Assembly: GCF_016765795.1 (NCBI RefSeq)
Contig: NZ_JAESVP010000005.1
Coordinates: forward strand, 62,001 to 126,000
DNA length: 64,000 nucleotides
Direction of reading: 5' to 3'
Source of the DNA: Fuscibacter oryzae
GTDB lineage: Bacteria > Pseudomonadota > Alphaproteobacteria > Rhodobacterales > Rhodobacteraceae
Position numbers and translations under genes: made by a program. Each line of letters starts with the position of its first letter. The first letter of the stretch is position 1. The notes below the pieces were generated by a model. It searched no databases and was not told the origin of the DNA. It saw only the letters and a program-made list of their open reading frames with translations. This document shows, in pieces, positions 28,053 to 36,299 of this stretch.

Positions 28053-28790
28053 ATGACATCGGCACCCACTTTGCGCATTGCGGCGCTCGACATGGCCCGC
28101 ACCGCCGCCCTTTTGGGCATGGCGACCTATCATTTCCTTTATGATCTTCAGATGTTCGGACTGGTCTCGCCCGAATTCGCTGTTTCGGGCTGGCTTTACT
28201 GGCATGCGCGTGTGGTGGCCTCGTCTTTTCTCGGGCTGGTCGGGGTCTCGCTGTGGCTGGCGCATGGGCAGGGCATCCGCTGGCCTGCCTTTTGGCACCG
28301 CTGGCTCAAGGTGGCAGCGGCAGCGGCTCTTGTCACCCTGGGCACCCGCATCGCCTTGCCCGAGGCGTGGGTGTTCTTCGGCATCCTGCACGCCATCGCA
28401 TTGTTCAGCCTGCTGGCCCTGCCCTTTCTGCGCCTGCCATGGCCCGTGACGGCAGCGGCGGGCGCGGCGGTGATCTGGGCCTCTTACACCCTGCCAAGCG
28501 ACGCGATGAATGCGCCCCTTTTGCGGTTCATCGGGCTGCACACCGAAGCCACCTGGACGGTTGATTTCGAGCCTGTCTTCCCCTGGCTTGCCCCAGTGCT
28601 GATCGGGGTTGCCCTTGGGCGGCTGGGCACACGCATCGGCCTGTGGGCCATGCTGGCGAAATGGCCCGCGCAGGCCACCCGGTCTGTCCGGCTGGCGGCT
28701 TGGCCAGGCCGGCACAGCCTGATCATCTACCTGCTGCACCAGCCGATCCTGTTCGGCCTGATCGGACTGTACGCGCGCTATCTGCGCTGA
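28053..28790 (+). CDS. DUF1624/heparan-alpha-glucosaminide N-acetyltransferase-like membrane protein
   Basis: Inner-membrane protein of 245 residues with about seven hydrophobic segments, similar to the DUF1624 family, whose human relative acetylates heparan sulfate inside lysosomes. Seen here: RIAALDMARTAALLGMATYHFLYD near the start with a family histidine at the end of the first helix, FFGILHAIALFSLLALPFL in the middle, and a C-terminal GRHSLIIYLLHQPILFGLIGL block. The substrate in bacteria is unknown, possibly a cell-envelope sugar. It lies alone between gltA and the TonB energiser operon on the same strand. Confidence 0.75.
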   Translation: MTSAPTLRIAALDMARTAALLGMATYHFLYDLQMFGLVSPEFAVSGWLYWHARVVASSFLGLVGVSLWLAHGQGIRWPAFWHRWLKVAAAAALVTLGTRIALPEAWVFFGILHAIALFSLLALPFLRLPWPVTAAAGAAVIWASYTLPSDAMNAPLLRFIGLHTEATWTVDFEPVFPWLAPVLIGVALGRLGTRIGLWAMLAKWPAQATRSVRLAAWPGRHSLIIYLLHQPILFGLIGLYARYLR

Positions 28791-28865
28791 CCCCGCGCAG
28801 CCGGGTTTTCCTTGCAGGCGTTTGCGGCTATCACCCGCACATCCCCGGCAGGAAAAGCGGTCCAG

Positions 28866-29780
28866 ATGCAACCCGGCTTCAAAACATCCCACATCGCCGC
28901 CCTGTGCCTGATGGCTTGCCTTGCAGCGCCCGTGGTCGTCGCACAAACCGCTGTGCCGCCCGGCCAACCCACGGCGCCCCTAGCAGACAGCACGCCTCAA
29001 CCTCCGACGGCGGAGGAGGCGCTGCCCGGCTCAGCCGTGGCCAGTCCCACCGCCGCCAATACCGTCCCGGTCGGCAACCCGATTGCAGCCGCCTTGCCGC
29101 AAGACCTGACATTATGGGGTATGTTCGCCTCTGCCGCGAAGGTCGTGCAGGGCGTGATGCTGGGCCTTGCCTTTGCGGTTCTGGTCAGCCTGACGGTGCT
29201 GATCCATAAAACAGTCGAACTGACGCTGTCGCGCCGCCGCCTGACGACAGCCCTGGCCGAGCTGCACGCCGCCCCCGACCTGCCCGCCGCCGCCAAGGCC
29301 CTTGCCGGTCGCCGTGACCCCGCCGCCTTCATGGCCCTTGCCGCGCAGGCAGAGTTGCACCGCTCGACCCCGGCGCTGGATGCTGCGGGCGATGGCGGCA
29401 CCAAAGAACGCATCCGGTCGCTGCTTGACCGGACAGAGGTTCAGGCCGCGCGCCGCCTGATGCGAGGCACCGGCCTCTTGGCAACAATCGGCGCCACCGC
29501 CCCTTTCGTCGGATTGTTCGGCACGGTCTGGGGTATCATGAACAGCTTCATCGGCATCTCGAAGGCGCAGACGACCAACCTTGCCATCGTTGCGCCCGGC
29601 ATTGCCGAGGCGCTTTTGGCCACAGCAATCGGCCTTGTCGCCGCCATTCCCGCCGTGGTGATCTACAACCTGTTCGCCCGCGCCATCGCCACATATCGGC
29701 AGGGTCTGGGCGATGCTGCGGCAGCGGTAGAGCGGCTGGTCAGCCGCGACCTTGATTTTCGTCGCGCAAACGGGGGCTAG
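28866..29780 (+). CDS. exbB: TonB-system proton channel subunit ExbB
   Basis: MotA/TolQ/ExbB-family protein of 304 residues. The start has a signal sequence (residues 1-27, ending VVVAQT), then a Pro-rich periplasmic stretch and three membrane helices (about 93-114, 203-226 and 246-270). Helices 2-3 with [20 protein letters not shown] and [22 protein letters not shown] form the proton channel with ExbD. This long form is common for alphaproteobacteria. It starts the exbB-exbD-tonB run with exbD 3 bases on. No clear Fur or Irr box was found upstream. Confidence 0.92.
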   Translation: MQPGFKTSHIAALCLMACLAAPVVVAQTAVPPGQPTAPLADSTPQPPTAEEALPGSAVASPTAANTVPVGNPIAAALPQDLTLWGMFASAAKVVQGVMLGLAFAVLVSLTVLIHKTVELTLSRRRLTTALAELHAAPDLPAAAKALAGRRDPAAFMALAAQAELHRSTPALDAAGDGGTKERIRSLLDRTEVQAARRLMRGTGLLATIGATAPFVGLFGTVWGIMNSFIGISKAQTTNLAIVAPGIAEALLATAIGLVAAIPAVVIYNLFARAIATYRQGLGDAAAAVERLVSRDLDFRRANGG

Positions 29781-29783
29781 GCC

Positions 29784-30218
29784 ATGGCAGGCGGCATTCG
29801 CGGCGGCGGGGATGACATCGAGGAACTGCACGAGATCAACGTCACCCCGTTCATCGATGTGATGCTGGTTCTGCTGATCATCTTCATGGTCGCGGCCCCC
29901 CTTGCCACCGTGGGCGTGCCGGTTGATCTGCCTACCTCGTCCGCGCAGGCAGCCCCCAACCCCGACAAACCGCTTTACCTGACCATCCAGCGCGACCTTG
30001 CTCTGTCGCTTGGCGATGCGCCGGTGGCGCGCGATGCGCTTGGCGTGGCGCTTGACGCTATGACGGGCGGCAACCGAGACACGCGGATATTCCTGCGTGC
30101 CGATCAGGCGGTTGCTTATGGCCAGATCATGCAGACGATGAACCTTTTGCGCGCGGCGGGCTATTTGAAGGTGGCACTTGTCGGCCTTGATGCCGCCCAA
30201 TCCAGCCCCGCACCATGA
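29784..30218 (+). CDS. exbD: TonB-system proton channel subunit ExbD
   Basis: ExbD family protein of 144 residues: a short cytoplasmic N-terminus, a single membrane helix (about 22-43) and a periplasmic domain. The helix carries the proton-path aspartate D25 in INVTPFIDVMLVLLIIFMV. With ExbB it energises TonB. It overlaps the following tonB-like gene by 4 bases and follows exbB after 3 bases, so all three are one operon. Confidence 0.95.
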   Translation: MAGGIRGGGDDIEELHEINVTPFIDVMLVLLIIFMVAAPLATVGVPVDLPTSSAQAAPNPDKPLYLTIQRDLALSLGDAPVARDALGVALDAMTGGNRDTRIFLRADQAVAYGQIMQTMNLLRAAGYLKVALVGLDAAQSSPAP

Positions 30219-30976
30219 CAGACTGGTCCGCTCGGCACCGCCCACGGCTTGAACCTTTGGGCTGGTTAGCCGCTGCCACGCTGGCCGCCCTGCTGGCCAT
30301 CTCTACGGCGGCATTTGCCAACTGGTTTGGGGGCCGCGTCGGCACCGGCACCAGCGAAAGCACCATTCTGCTGGACCTGCCCCCCCTGCCGCCTGCGCTC
30401 GCAGTGGCAGAGCCGCCCGCACCACAGCCGGTCACCCCACCCCCGCCGCCAGAATTACAGGCTGTGCCGAGGGCGGACGAAAGCGCACCACCAGCCCCGC
30501 AGACTGAGGATGCGCCGGATCTGACGCCCCCCGACCGGCAAACCCTGACCGACCTGCCAGACGCCCTTCCAACAGACGAAGCGCTTCCGGCAAAATCCGA
30601 ACACTCCGCCAAGCCCGCCGCCAAAAAAAAGACGGCCCAAAAGCCTGCGAAAAAGGCCGAACCCGCCGCCAGTGCCGCAACCGCCAAGGGTGAAGGGGTG
30701 ACAGCATCGGCGATGCGGAAATGGACGGCCAAGGCGAGCCAGCGGCTTGACCGCCACATGCGCCGGGGTAGCTATAACAACGCCAGTGGCACGGTCGCCA
30801 TCCGGTTTCAGGTCGCGGCTTCGGGGCAGATCACCGGAGCGAAACTCATCGGCTCGACCGGCAGCGCCAGCCTTGATGCCGCCCTTCTTGCTCAGGCCCG
30901 CCGCGCCCCAGCCCTGCCCGAACGGCCCGATGGCAAATCCGGCCAGATCGAAAAAACCGTCACCGTCGCGCCCTGA
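30215..30976 (+). CDS. tonB: TonB-family energy transducer
   Basis: Links the proton motive force to outer-membrane receptors. The 253 residues have an N-terminal membrane anchor (about 14-36), a Pro/Ala-rich and Lys-rich periplasmic linker (about 55-160) and a C-terminal TonB_C domain (about 165-253) with YNNASGTVAIRFQVAASG and LDAALLAQARRAPALP. Overlap with exbD fixes the operon. The substrate, iron-siderophore, haem or B12, is not shown; cobalamin genes occur 27 kb away. It abuts the convergent amidohydrolase gene with no gap. Confidence 0.9.
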   Translation: MTDWSARHRPRLEPLGWLAAATLAALLAISTAAFANWFGGRVGTGTSESTILLDLPPLPPALAVAEPPAPQPVTPPPPPELQAVPRADESAPPAPQTEDAPDLTPPDRQTLTDLPDALPTDEALPAKSEHSAKPAAKKKTAQKPAKKAEPAASAATAKGEGVTASAMRKWTAKASQRLDRHMRRGSYNNASGTVAIRFQVAASGQITGAKLIGSTGSASLDAALLAQARRAPALPERPDGKSGQIEKTVTVAP

Positions 30977-31849
30977 CTAACAACCCCCATCCAGCGTAGC
31001 CACCGCGCCATAGACGTGGGGACGCCGATCCCGAAACAACCCCCATGACGCACGCAAGGCCGCAATCGCCTCCAGATCAAAGCGGTGCAGCAGCACCTCT
31101 TGCTCTCCACGCCCCGCCTTGGCCATCAGCGCCCCGGTCTGGTCGGCGATAAAGCTGGAGCCGTAAAAGGTCACCTCCGTCCCGCCCGGCGCCACCTCAG
31201 TCCCAATCCGGTTACTGGCCACCACAGGCATGATATTGGCCGCCGCATGGCCGCGCATCACCATTTCCCAATGCGGCTGGCTGTCATAGCCGGGGCTGGG
31301 CGGTTCCGATCCGATGGCCGTGGGATAAAGCAGCACCTCCGCCCCCATCAGGGCCATCGCACGGGCGCATTCGGGGAACCACTGGTCCCAGCAAATCCCC
31401 ACGCCAATCCGGCCAAAGGCGGTATCCCACACCCGGAACCCGGTATCGCCGGGTGAGAAATAATACTTCTCCTCATATCCCGGCCCCTGCGGAATATGGC
31501 TTTTGCGATAATTGCCCATCACCCGCCCGTCGGCGTCGATCATCGCAACCGAATTGAAATGCGCCTGGCCCGCCCGCTCAAAATAAGAACAGGGCAGCAC
31601 CACGCCCAGTTCTTTGGCCAGCGCCGAAAACCGCGCGATCAGCGGATGCCCTGCCATCGGCTGGGCCAGTGCGAAATACTCTGCCCGCTCCTCGATGCAG
31701 AAATAGGGCGCGCCGAACAACTCCTGCACAAGCACCACATTCGCACCCTGCCCGGCTGCGCGGCGGATCATCTCTTCCGCCTTGTCGGCATTCTTTGGCA
31801 AATCCCAGGAGCAGGCGAATTGGGTGGCGGCAACGGTCACTTCACGCAT
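30977..31849 (-). CDS. aguB: N-carbamoylputrescine amidase
   Basis: Nitrilase-family amidohydrolase turning N-carbamoylputrescine into putrescine in the agmatine route to polyamines. The 290 residues have the Glu-Lys-Cys triad: E43 in VQELFGAPYF, K in NYRKSHIPQ and C in GVGICWDQWFPE. These blocks and the FSPGDTGFRVWDT segment match AguB proteins closely. The start at 31849 has GGGGAAAG ahead. An agmatine deiminase gene was not seen near. Upstream is a hairpin pair and a G12 tract; the DUF2235 gene precedes it in the same direction, and a decarboxylase of the ornithine type lies 1.3 kb away. Confidence 0.92.
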   Translation of the reverse strand: MREVTVAATQFACSWDLPKNADKAEEMIRRAAGQGANVVLVQELFGAPYFCIEERAEYFALAQPMAGHPLIARFSALAKELGVVLPCSYFERAGQAHFNSVAMIDADGRVMGNYRKSHIPQGPGYEEKYYFSPGDTGFRVWDTAFGRIGVGICWDQWFPECARAMALMGAEVLLYPTAIGSEPPSPGYDSQPHWEMVMRGHAAANIMPVVASNRIGTEVAPGGTEVTFYGSSFIADQTGALMAKAGRGEQEVLLHRFDLEAIAALRASWGLFRDRRPHVYGAVATLDGGC

Positions 31850-31863
31850 GTCTTTCCCCTTAA

Positions 31864-31889
31864 CATTAACCCAAGTATCCCACAGGGGT
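31864..31889 (+). repeat. Dispersed intergenic element, copy 7
   Basis: CATTAACCCAAGTATCCC then ACAGGGGT, in the gap upstream of aguB. Shorter lead than other copies (9 rather than 11 bases), so a divergent member. Confidence 0.5.
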
Positions 31890-31942
31890 GAGACCATTGT
31901 TTTGCCTTTGCTTCAAGAAGCAATGGTCTCGGGGGGGGGGGG
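31890..31942. promoter_or_regulatory. Overlapping hairpins plus G12 tract upstream of aguB
   Basis: GAGACCATTG (31890-31899) pairs with CAATGGTCTC (31921-31930). A second stem, TTGCTTC (31908-31914) with GAAGCAA (31917-31923), uses part of the same right arm, so the two cannot form together. Twelve G residues follow at 31931-31942. Read on the minus strand this is C12, then hairpin, before aguB. Confidence 0.55.
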
Positions 31943-31982
31943 AAACCCGCGCTGCGACATGCCTACCGCGACACCGCCGCAA

Positions 31983-33062
31983 TCAGAACAGCCGCGTCAA
32001 CGGCCAGGGCATCCAGCTGAAAGGCCGCACCCCCGTCGCAGTGGGATGCACGCTTTCCGACGCATGGCGCCCCACCACGCGCGGGCGACGCAGCAGGAAC
32101 ACCTTGGCCCAGCCCCGCGTGGTGCCCATCATGGGTGAGCGCGGATCACAAGGATAGCGCATGGCCCAACCCTGGGGCAGTTCCAGCCCCGCGGCCTCGG
32201 CCCGTTCCAGCATCCAGACCAGCGGGATATTGGCCAAGGGCCGTGCGGCGGGAAAGCTGCCGACCTGCCCGCCCACATCGCCATGGCTGCCGCGAAACCA
32301 GACCTGCTCCACATTGCCCTGCCAGTCGTGAGGGCTGCTCCACATGATCGGGTCAAACACCGCCCGAGTCTCATTCAGGGCCAGCGCCTGAAACCCGTGG
32401 CGGACGGACCGGCCCAGTTGGTGATTGTGAAAGACCGTGTGCTTTTCGGTCAGCATCCACAGCAGCGGCAACCGCAGGCCCAGCGCCTTGACGGTATCCC
32501 ACACCCCCACCATCTGTACCGTCGCATCGGCGTGGCAATAACTGCGGGCAAAGGCCAGGGCGGCCTCGGTCTCTGGCCCCTGACGATAGTGCCGCCACAC
32601 CTGACGGATCGCGCGTTCGGTCGCCTCTTCGCGCCGCACAAGGCCCACCCGGTCGATCACCCCGGCCAAGGACCGCACGGCATAGGCGCCCCGCGAATAG
32701 CCAAACAGGTAAATCTGGTCGCCTTCGCGGTACTGGCTGGCCAGCCAGCCATAGGCGCGTCGGATCTGGCGGCTGATGCCCCGCCCCTCCAGAAAGGCGA
32801 CCGTATGGCGCCAGCCTTCCCATTGCAGGCCCGGTTCGTAATAGATCCGGCGGCGCATTACGGGCCGCGCCTCGGCCAATAGACGAAACACCAGCCCGGC
32901 ATTGCTTTCCTGCCCCGGCGTCAGAGTGCAGAGCGTCCCATCCAGAATGATGACATGATCCACACGCCCGCGACGCGCGCCCGGCGCAGGCGGGGCGGCG
33001 GGTTCGGTGGCGACGATCGGCTCGCCCTGCCACCAGCGTTTCATGCGCTGGACGAAACTCAT
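31983..33062 (-). CDS. DUF2235 (Tle1-type alpha/beta hydrolase) protein
   Basis: Protein of 359 residues whose first two thirds match DUF2235, the alpha/beta-hydrolase fold also found in T6SS phospholipase effectors of the Tle1 class. The nucleophile elbow is GYSRGAYAVRSLAG (about residue 123); VIILDGTLCTL marks the first strand and FRGSHGDVGG holds the likely catalytic Asp-His region. No signal peptide or VgrG, PAAR or immunity gene is near, so an effector role is not supported; a housekeeping lipase or esterase is equally possible. Strand and spacing suggest a separate unit upstream of aguB. Confidence 0.85.
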   Translation of the reverse strand: MSFVQRMKRWWQGEPIVATEPAAPPAPGARRGRVDHVIILDGTLCTLTPGQESNAGLVFRLLAEARPVMRRRIYYEPGLQWEGWRHTVAFLEGRGISRQIRRAYGWLASQYREGDQIYLFGYSRGAYAVRSLAGVIDRVGLVRREEATERAIRQVWRHYRQGPETEAALAFARSYCHADATVQMVGVWDTVKALGLRLPLLWMLTEKHTVFHNHQLGRSVRHGFQALALNETRAVFDPIMWSSPHDWQGNVEQVWFRGSHGDVGGQVGSFPAARPLANIPLVWMLERAEAAGLELPQGWAMRYPCDPRSPMMGTTRGWAKVFLLRRPRVVGRHASESVHPTATGVRPFSWMPWPLTRLF

Positions 33063-33080
33063 GTCACACCTTGCAAATGC

Positions 33081-33105
33081 AAAGGCCCGCCGGGACCGGC
33101 GGGCC
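33081..33105 (-). terminator. GC-rich hairpin after the decarboxylase gene
   Basis: GGCCCGCCGG/CCGGCGGGCC stem (10 bp, very short loop), followed on the minus strand by TTTGCATTTG. It lies 65 bases past the decarboxylase stop and likely ends that transcript; the U-tract is weak. Confidence 0.6.
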
Positions 33106-33169
33106 CTGCCCCCAAACTTAACGCATTGGCGGCAAAAGCAAGGTTAAAACCCGGTGTGTCCCCCCACTC

Positions 33170-34315
33170 TTACAGGCGAAGCGACAACACCGTCACCAGT
33201 CCCAATTCGCCAAAGCCATTGAAGCGGCTGTTGGTGACAGTGGAATAGGCCCCCATGCCGTGGAACACGACGAAATCGCCTTCGGCGATGTCTTCGGGGA
33301 ACGGAACCTCGCCCGGCAGACGGTCAATCGAATCGCAGGTCGGGCCAAAGGTGATGCGTGGGTGAACCGCACCGCTGCGCCGCTTGCCCGCAGCATCCAT
33401 CACTTCGATCCGGTCGATGATGCCGATCTGGCCCAGTTCGAACAGCGACCCGTAAAGCCCGTCGTTCAGGAACACATGGGTGCCGTCGCGCACAGATTTG
33501 ACACGCGCCGCCAGCGTGAAGGCATCGCCGCACAGGGCGCGGCCAGGCTCACAGACCAGCGCGGGCAGGTCATCGCCAAACGCCTCGCGCGCGATGCGGC
33601 CAATGGTTTCGAACGTCGCCTCAAGCTGCGGCACCACGCCGGTTGCCCGGTGGTTCGGAAAGCCGCCGCCCACGTTCAGGCGCGCAATCTTGACGCCCGC
33701 GCGGCGCGCGATGACCGCCGCCTCGCGGATATAGGACGCCCAGGCAGCAGGATCGGTGCATTGCGTGCCGGGATGGAAAGTGATCGACGGGATGAACCCC
33801 GCCGCGGCCACGGTTTTCAGCAGTTCAACCGCCACATCCTCGGTCGCGCCGAACTTGGCGCCAAAGTTGTAGGCAGCCCCCGACACCGGCAGCTTGAAAC
33901 GCACCGAAATCTCGCACCCATCCGCGGGAACCATCTCGACCAGCTTGGCCAGTTCGGAATGCGAATCGACCGACCAGCTTTTGACGTTGCGCGCCACGGC
34001 ATGGGCAATTTCGGTGCGCGACCGCACGGGGTTGTTATAGTGAATCGCCGCATCGGGGGCCAACCGGCGGATCAGGTCAATCTCGAACGGCGAGGCGCAG
34101 TCAAAGCCCTGAACGCCCGCGGCGACCAGGTTTTCCACCATTTCCTCACCGGGGTTCGATTTGACCGCATAGGTCACAAGCCCCGGAAACCCTTCGATAA
34201 AGCGCCGTGCCATGGCCTGCACGACCGAGGGCGCAAAAAACAGCACCGGATTCTCCGGCTGCTGATTTTTCAGGAATTCGGTCGGATTGGTCCAGATCGT
34301 CTTGGACAGTCCCAT
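33170..34315 (-). CDS. Type III PLP decarboxylase (ornithine/lysine decarboxylase)
   Basis: Alanine-racemase-fold decarboxylase of 381 residues making putrescine from ornithine (or cadaverine from lysine). The PLP lysine is in YAVKSNPGEEM (about residue 50), the HxGSQ-like position reads FHPGTQ, and the active-site cysteine/aspartate pair is in FGPTCDSIDRL. The ODC family type is firm; ornithine versus lysine preference cannot be decided. The start at 34315 gives the family N-terminus (MGLSKTIWTNPTEFL) with AAGGA upstream. It is divergent from an Lrp gene that may regulate it, with dyads at 34365-34376 and 34510-34524. Confidence 0.9.
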   Translation of the reverse strand: MGLSKTIWTNPTEFLKNQQPENPVLFFAPSVVQAMARRFIEGFPGLVTYAVKSNPGEEMVENLVAAGVQGFDCASPFEIDLIRRLAPDAAIHYNNPVRSRTEIAHAVARNVKSWSVDSHSELAKLVEMVPADGCEISVRFKLPVSGAAYNFGAKFGATEDVAVELLKTVAAAGFIPSITFHPGTQCTDPAAWASYIREAAVIARRAGVKIARLNVGGGFPNHRATGVVPQLEATFETIGRIAREAFGDDLPALVCEPGRALCGDAFTLAARVKSVRDGTHVFLNDGLYGSLFELGQIGIIDRIEVMDAAGKRRSGAVHPRITFGPTCDSIDRLPGEVPFPEDIAEGDFVVFHGMGAYSTVTNSRFNGFGELGLVTVLSLRL

Positions 34316-34364
34316 CGGCGTGATCCTTTCTGCCAACAAGATGCGTGTCCTCCTCCGTTGCCAC

Positions 34365-34376
34365 ACCATGAATGGT
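34365..34376. promoter_or_regulatory. Small inverted repeat upstream of the decarboxylase gene
   Basis: ACCAT-GA-ATGGT (5-bp arms) 50 bases ahead of the decarboxylase start. It could be a regulator half-site pair, but arms this short also occur by chance. Confidence 0.35.
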
Positions 34377-34509
34377 ATGAACGGCCTTGGCACCCGCATG
34401 GTTTTTCCAACCAGGCCAGGTGCGTATGAGCCGCCCTTTTCCTGCAACTGAGGATGCCGCATATGGGTGACAATCTCACCGGACAAAACTATATATCTGC
34501 CGGGAATCA

Positions 34510-34524
34510 TCGTCAGAATGACGA
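34510..34524. promoter_or_regulatory. Inverted repeat next to the Lrp-type gene, candidate operator
   Basis: TCGTCA-GAA-TGACGA, a perfect 6-bp dyad with a 3-nt centre, 18 bases upstream of the Lrp-family start and facing the decarboxylase promoter. Lrp-type proteins usually autoregulate from such sites (family knowledge). Confidence 0.55.
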
Positions 34525-34542
34525 AATGGGGCAACAAATTGC

Positions 34543-34974
34543 ATGGATGATCTGGATCGCAATATCCTTGGGCTTCTTGGGGCCGATGCACGCATGTCGG
34601 TGGCCACCCTTGCCCGCCGGTTGAAGGTGGCAAGGTCGACGATTCAGGCCCGGCTGGAACGGTTGGAGACCACCGGAATCATCGCGGGCTATACGCTGAA
34701 ACTGGGCGAGGCGGCGCGGCAGGGCCGGTTGCGGGCAAGTGTGCTGCTGACCATCGAACCCAGGGCACTGGCCGCCGTGCTGACGCGGCTGAAGGCGATG
34801 TCAGAGGTGGAGCGGGTGTTCACCACCTCGGGCCGGTTCGACCTGCTGTTGCAGATCGCGGCACCCAATACTCAGGTGCTGGACAGTCTGCTGGACCAGA
34901 TCGGTGGCATGACGGGGGTAAAAAGCTCGGAAAGCCTGATCCACCTGTCCACCCGGATCGACCGGGCGGTTTAG
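34543..34974 (+). CDS. Lrp/AsnC-family transcriptional regulator
   Basis: Small leucine-responsive type regulator of 143 residues: N-terminal winged helix (about 1-60; LDRNILGLLGADARMSVATL, ARSTIQARLERLETTGI) and a C-terminal RAM ligand/oligomer domain (about 65-140). Its divergent position, 227 bases from the decarboxylase start, suggests it controls polyamine or basic amino-acid use (inference). A perfect dyad lies 18 bases upstream. Downstream are GC-only hairpins shared with the convergent HxlR gene. Confidence 0.9.
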   Translation: MDDLDRNILGLLGADARMSVATLARRLKVARSTIQARLERLETTGIIAGYTLKLGEAARQGRLRASVLLTIEPRALAAVLTRLKAMSEVERVFTTSGRFDLLLQIAAPNTQVLDSLLDQIGGMTGVKSSESLIHLSTRIDRAV

Positions 34975-35115
34975 GCGGGGCGGCCCAGATTCGGCCAACC
35001 CCGGTCCGGGCGGATCAGGAAACGCACCGCGTTTCCCCGCCCGTGTGTGCGGGTTCAGCAAGAGACAGTTCCACGAGAAAGCCGAGAGGTCAGTGCCTGC
35101 CCCGGCGGGCGAGAA

Positions 35116-35164
35116 GCGCCCGCCGATGGCGGGGCGGGCGCTGGCCGGGCCTTAGGGGCCCGGC
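35116..35164. terminator. Two tandem GC-only hairpins between convergent genes
   Basis: GCGCCCGCC/GGCGGGCGC (35116-35141) and GCCGGGCC/GGCCCGGC (35144-35164) lie in the 259-base gap between the Lrp and HxlR gene ends. No U-tract follows, so if they terminate transcription they may act from both sides, perhaps with Rho. Confidence 0.4.
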
Positions 35165-35233
35165 GGTGCAACTTGCTCCTGCATCGCATGGCGAAGGCGA
35201 TGGCCTTCGCCAAACCAAAGGGGGATCACCAGA

Positions 35234-35866
35234 CTAGAACGGCAGGTCCGGCTGTAACGCCCGGTGCAGACTGAACCCGTCCAGAAACCGCTGCCCCGCC
35301 ACCACATCCCCCACAAACGCAAACCCGCCCGCCGCCAGATTGTCGGCCAGCGTCTGCGGGCCATAGACCACCTGCGCCAGACGGTTGGTCGAACCGGCAA
35401 AGGTCATCTCGCCCCCCTCAGCTCGGGCAACGTGATAGCGGCCCTGATCCACCGTGATCAGAAACCGCTCGCCCAGATCAAAGCCCACCGTCACGCTGAT
35501 CAGCCCCGGCGCGCGCCACATCGCCGCCATCGACAGCATCAGCGACGCGGGGCTAATGAACCGCGTCGGGTCATGGCCCGGCTGCGCGGCGCCCCAGTGG
35601 CACATCTCGCGCACCAGAGGCCACAGCGCGCGGCCCGCATCGGTCAGCGCGTAACCCGGAACCAGCAGCCCCGCCGCCTCCAGTTCCACAAGCCGCATGG
35701 TCAGGATATTGGCGCTGACCCCCGGCAAACCCCGCCGCAACTCGGCAAAGCGGCGCGGCCCCAGCAGCAGTTCGCGCACCACCAGCAGCGCCCAGCGGTC
35801 ACCGATCAGGTCCAGCGCATGGGCCTGCAAACAGCCTTCCTCATAGCTTCGGCGGGTTTTGGTCAC
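35234..35866 (-). CDS. HxlR-family winged-helix regulator
   Basis: MarR-like HxlR regulator of 210 residues. The winged helix is at residues about 8-95 (EEGCLQAHALDLIGDRWALL, LGPRRFAELRRGLPGVSANI, LTMRLVELEAAGLL). The C-terminal ~110 residues form an extra domain of unknown ligand. A GTG at 35866 is the best start; the longer frame reaches past the divergent gene's start. It faces the DUF1428-VOC pair across a 73-base gap, so it probably regulates them (inference). A cysteine, often redox-sensing in the family, is near the start (EEGCLQ). Confidence 0.85.
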   Translation of the reverse strand: MTKTRRSYEEGCLQAHALDLIGDRWALLVVRELLLGPRRFAELRRGLPGVSANILTMRLVELEAAGLLVPGYALTDAGRALWPLVREMCHWGAAQPGHDPTRFISPASLMLSMAAMWRAPGLISVTVGFDLGERFLITVDQGRYHVARAEGGEMTFAGSTNRLAQVVYGPQTLADNLAAGGFAFVGDVVAGQRFLDGFSLHRALQPDLPF

Positions 35867-35880
35867 GTCATGGAACTTTT

Positions 35881-35900
35881 GGTTGCTTTTTATAACTACC
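35881..35900. promoter_or_regulatory. AT-rich imperfect dyad between HxlR and DUF1428 genes
   Basis: GGTTGCTTTTTATAACTACC has GTT-N9-AAC symmetry and stands out as AT-rich in a GC-rich genome. It may be the HxlR operator or a promoter -10 region of either gene; this is a weak call. Confidence 0.3.
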
Positions 35901-35939
35901 CAGCCCAGCCTTTTCCTACAAGCAGAATGGAGGGCTGCC

Positions 35940-36299
35940 ATGACCTATCTCGACGGCTTCGTGATTCCCGTCCGCACCACCGACAAGGAAATCTATCGGG
36001 CCCATGAGGCCAAGTGGTGGCCCCATTTCCAAAAGGCGGGTGCCCTGTCGCTGGTGGTCGGCTGGGGCGATGATGTGCCGCCCGGCAAGCAGACCGATTT
36101 CCTGCGCGCGGTCGATCTGCAGCCCGATGAAACCGTGGTCTTCGCCTTCATGACCTGGCCCGACAAGGCCACGCGCGACGCCTGTTACAAGGCGATGATG
36201 GCAATGGACCCGGCAGAGTTCACCGACATGCCCTTTGACGGCAAGCGTATGATTTATGGCGGCTTTGCCCCGATCCTGATGGAAGGAACTGCAAAATGA
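35940..36299 (+). CDS. DUF1428 family protein
   Basis: Small cytoplasmic protein of 119 residues matching DUF1428 (YbaA-like, dimeric alpha/beta barrel fold). Typical blocks are YLDGFVIPVRTTDKEIYRAH, WGDDVPPGKQTDFLRAV, VVFAFMTWPDKATRD and the C-terminal FDGKRMIYGGF. The family has no known enzymatic role. It overlaps the VOC gene by 4 bases (ATGA). With the divergent HxlR regulator it looks like a small inducible detoxification or stress unit, which is inference only. Confidence 0.88.
   Translation: MTYLDGFVIPVRTTDKEIYRAHEAKWWPHFQKAGALSLVVGWGDDVPPGKQTDFLRAVDLQPDETVVFAFMTWPDKATRDACYKAMMAMDPAEFTDMPFDGKRMIYGGFAPILMEGTAK

Noticed and set aside
31983-33062. T6SS effector of the Tle1 class
   Set aside because: No VgrG, PAAR, immunity or T6SS gene is near, and DUF2235 proteins also occur outside secretion systems.
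35043-35237. Short frame in the gap between the Lrp and HxlR genes
   Set aside because: Arg/Gly-rich with no ribosome site or family match, and it runs through two GC hairpins.
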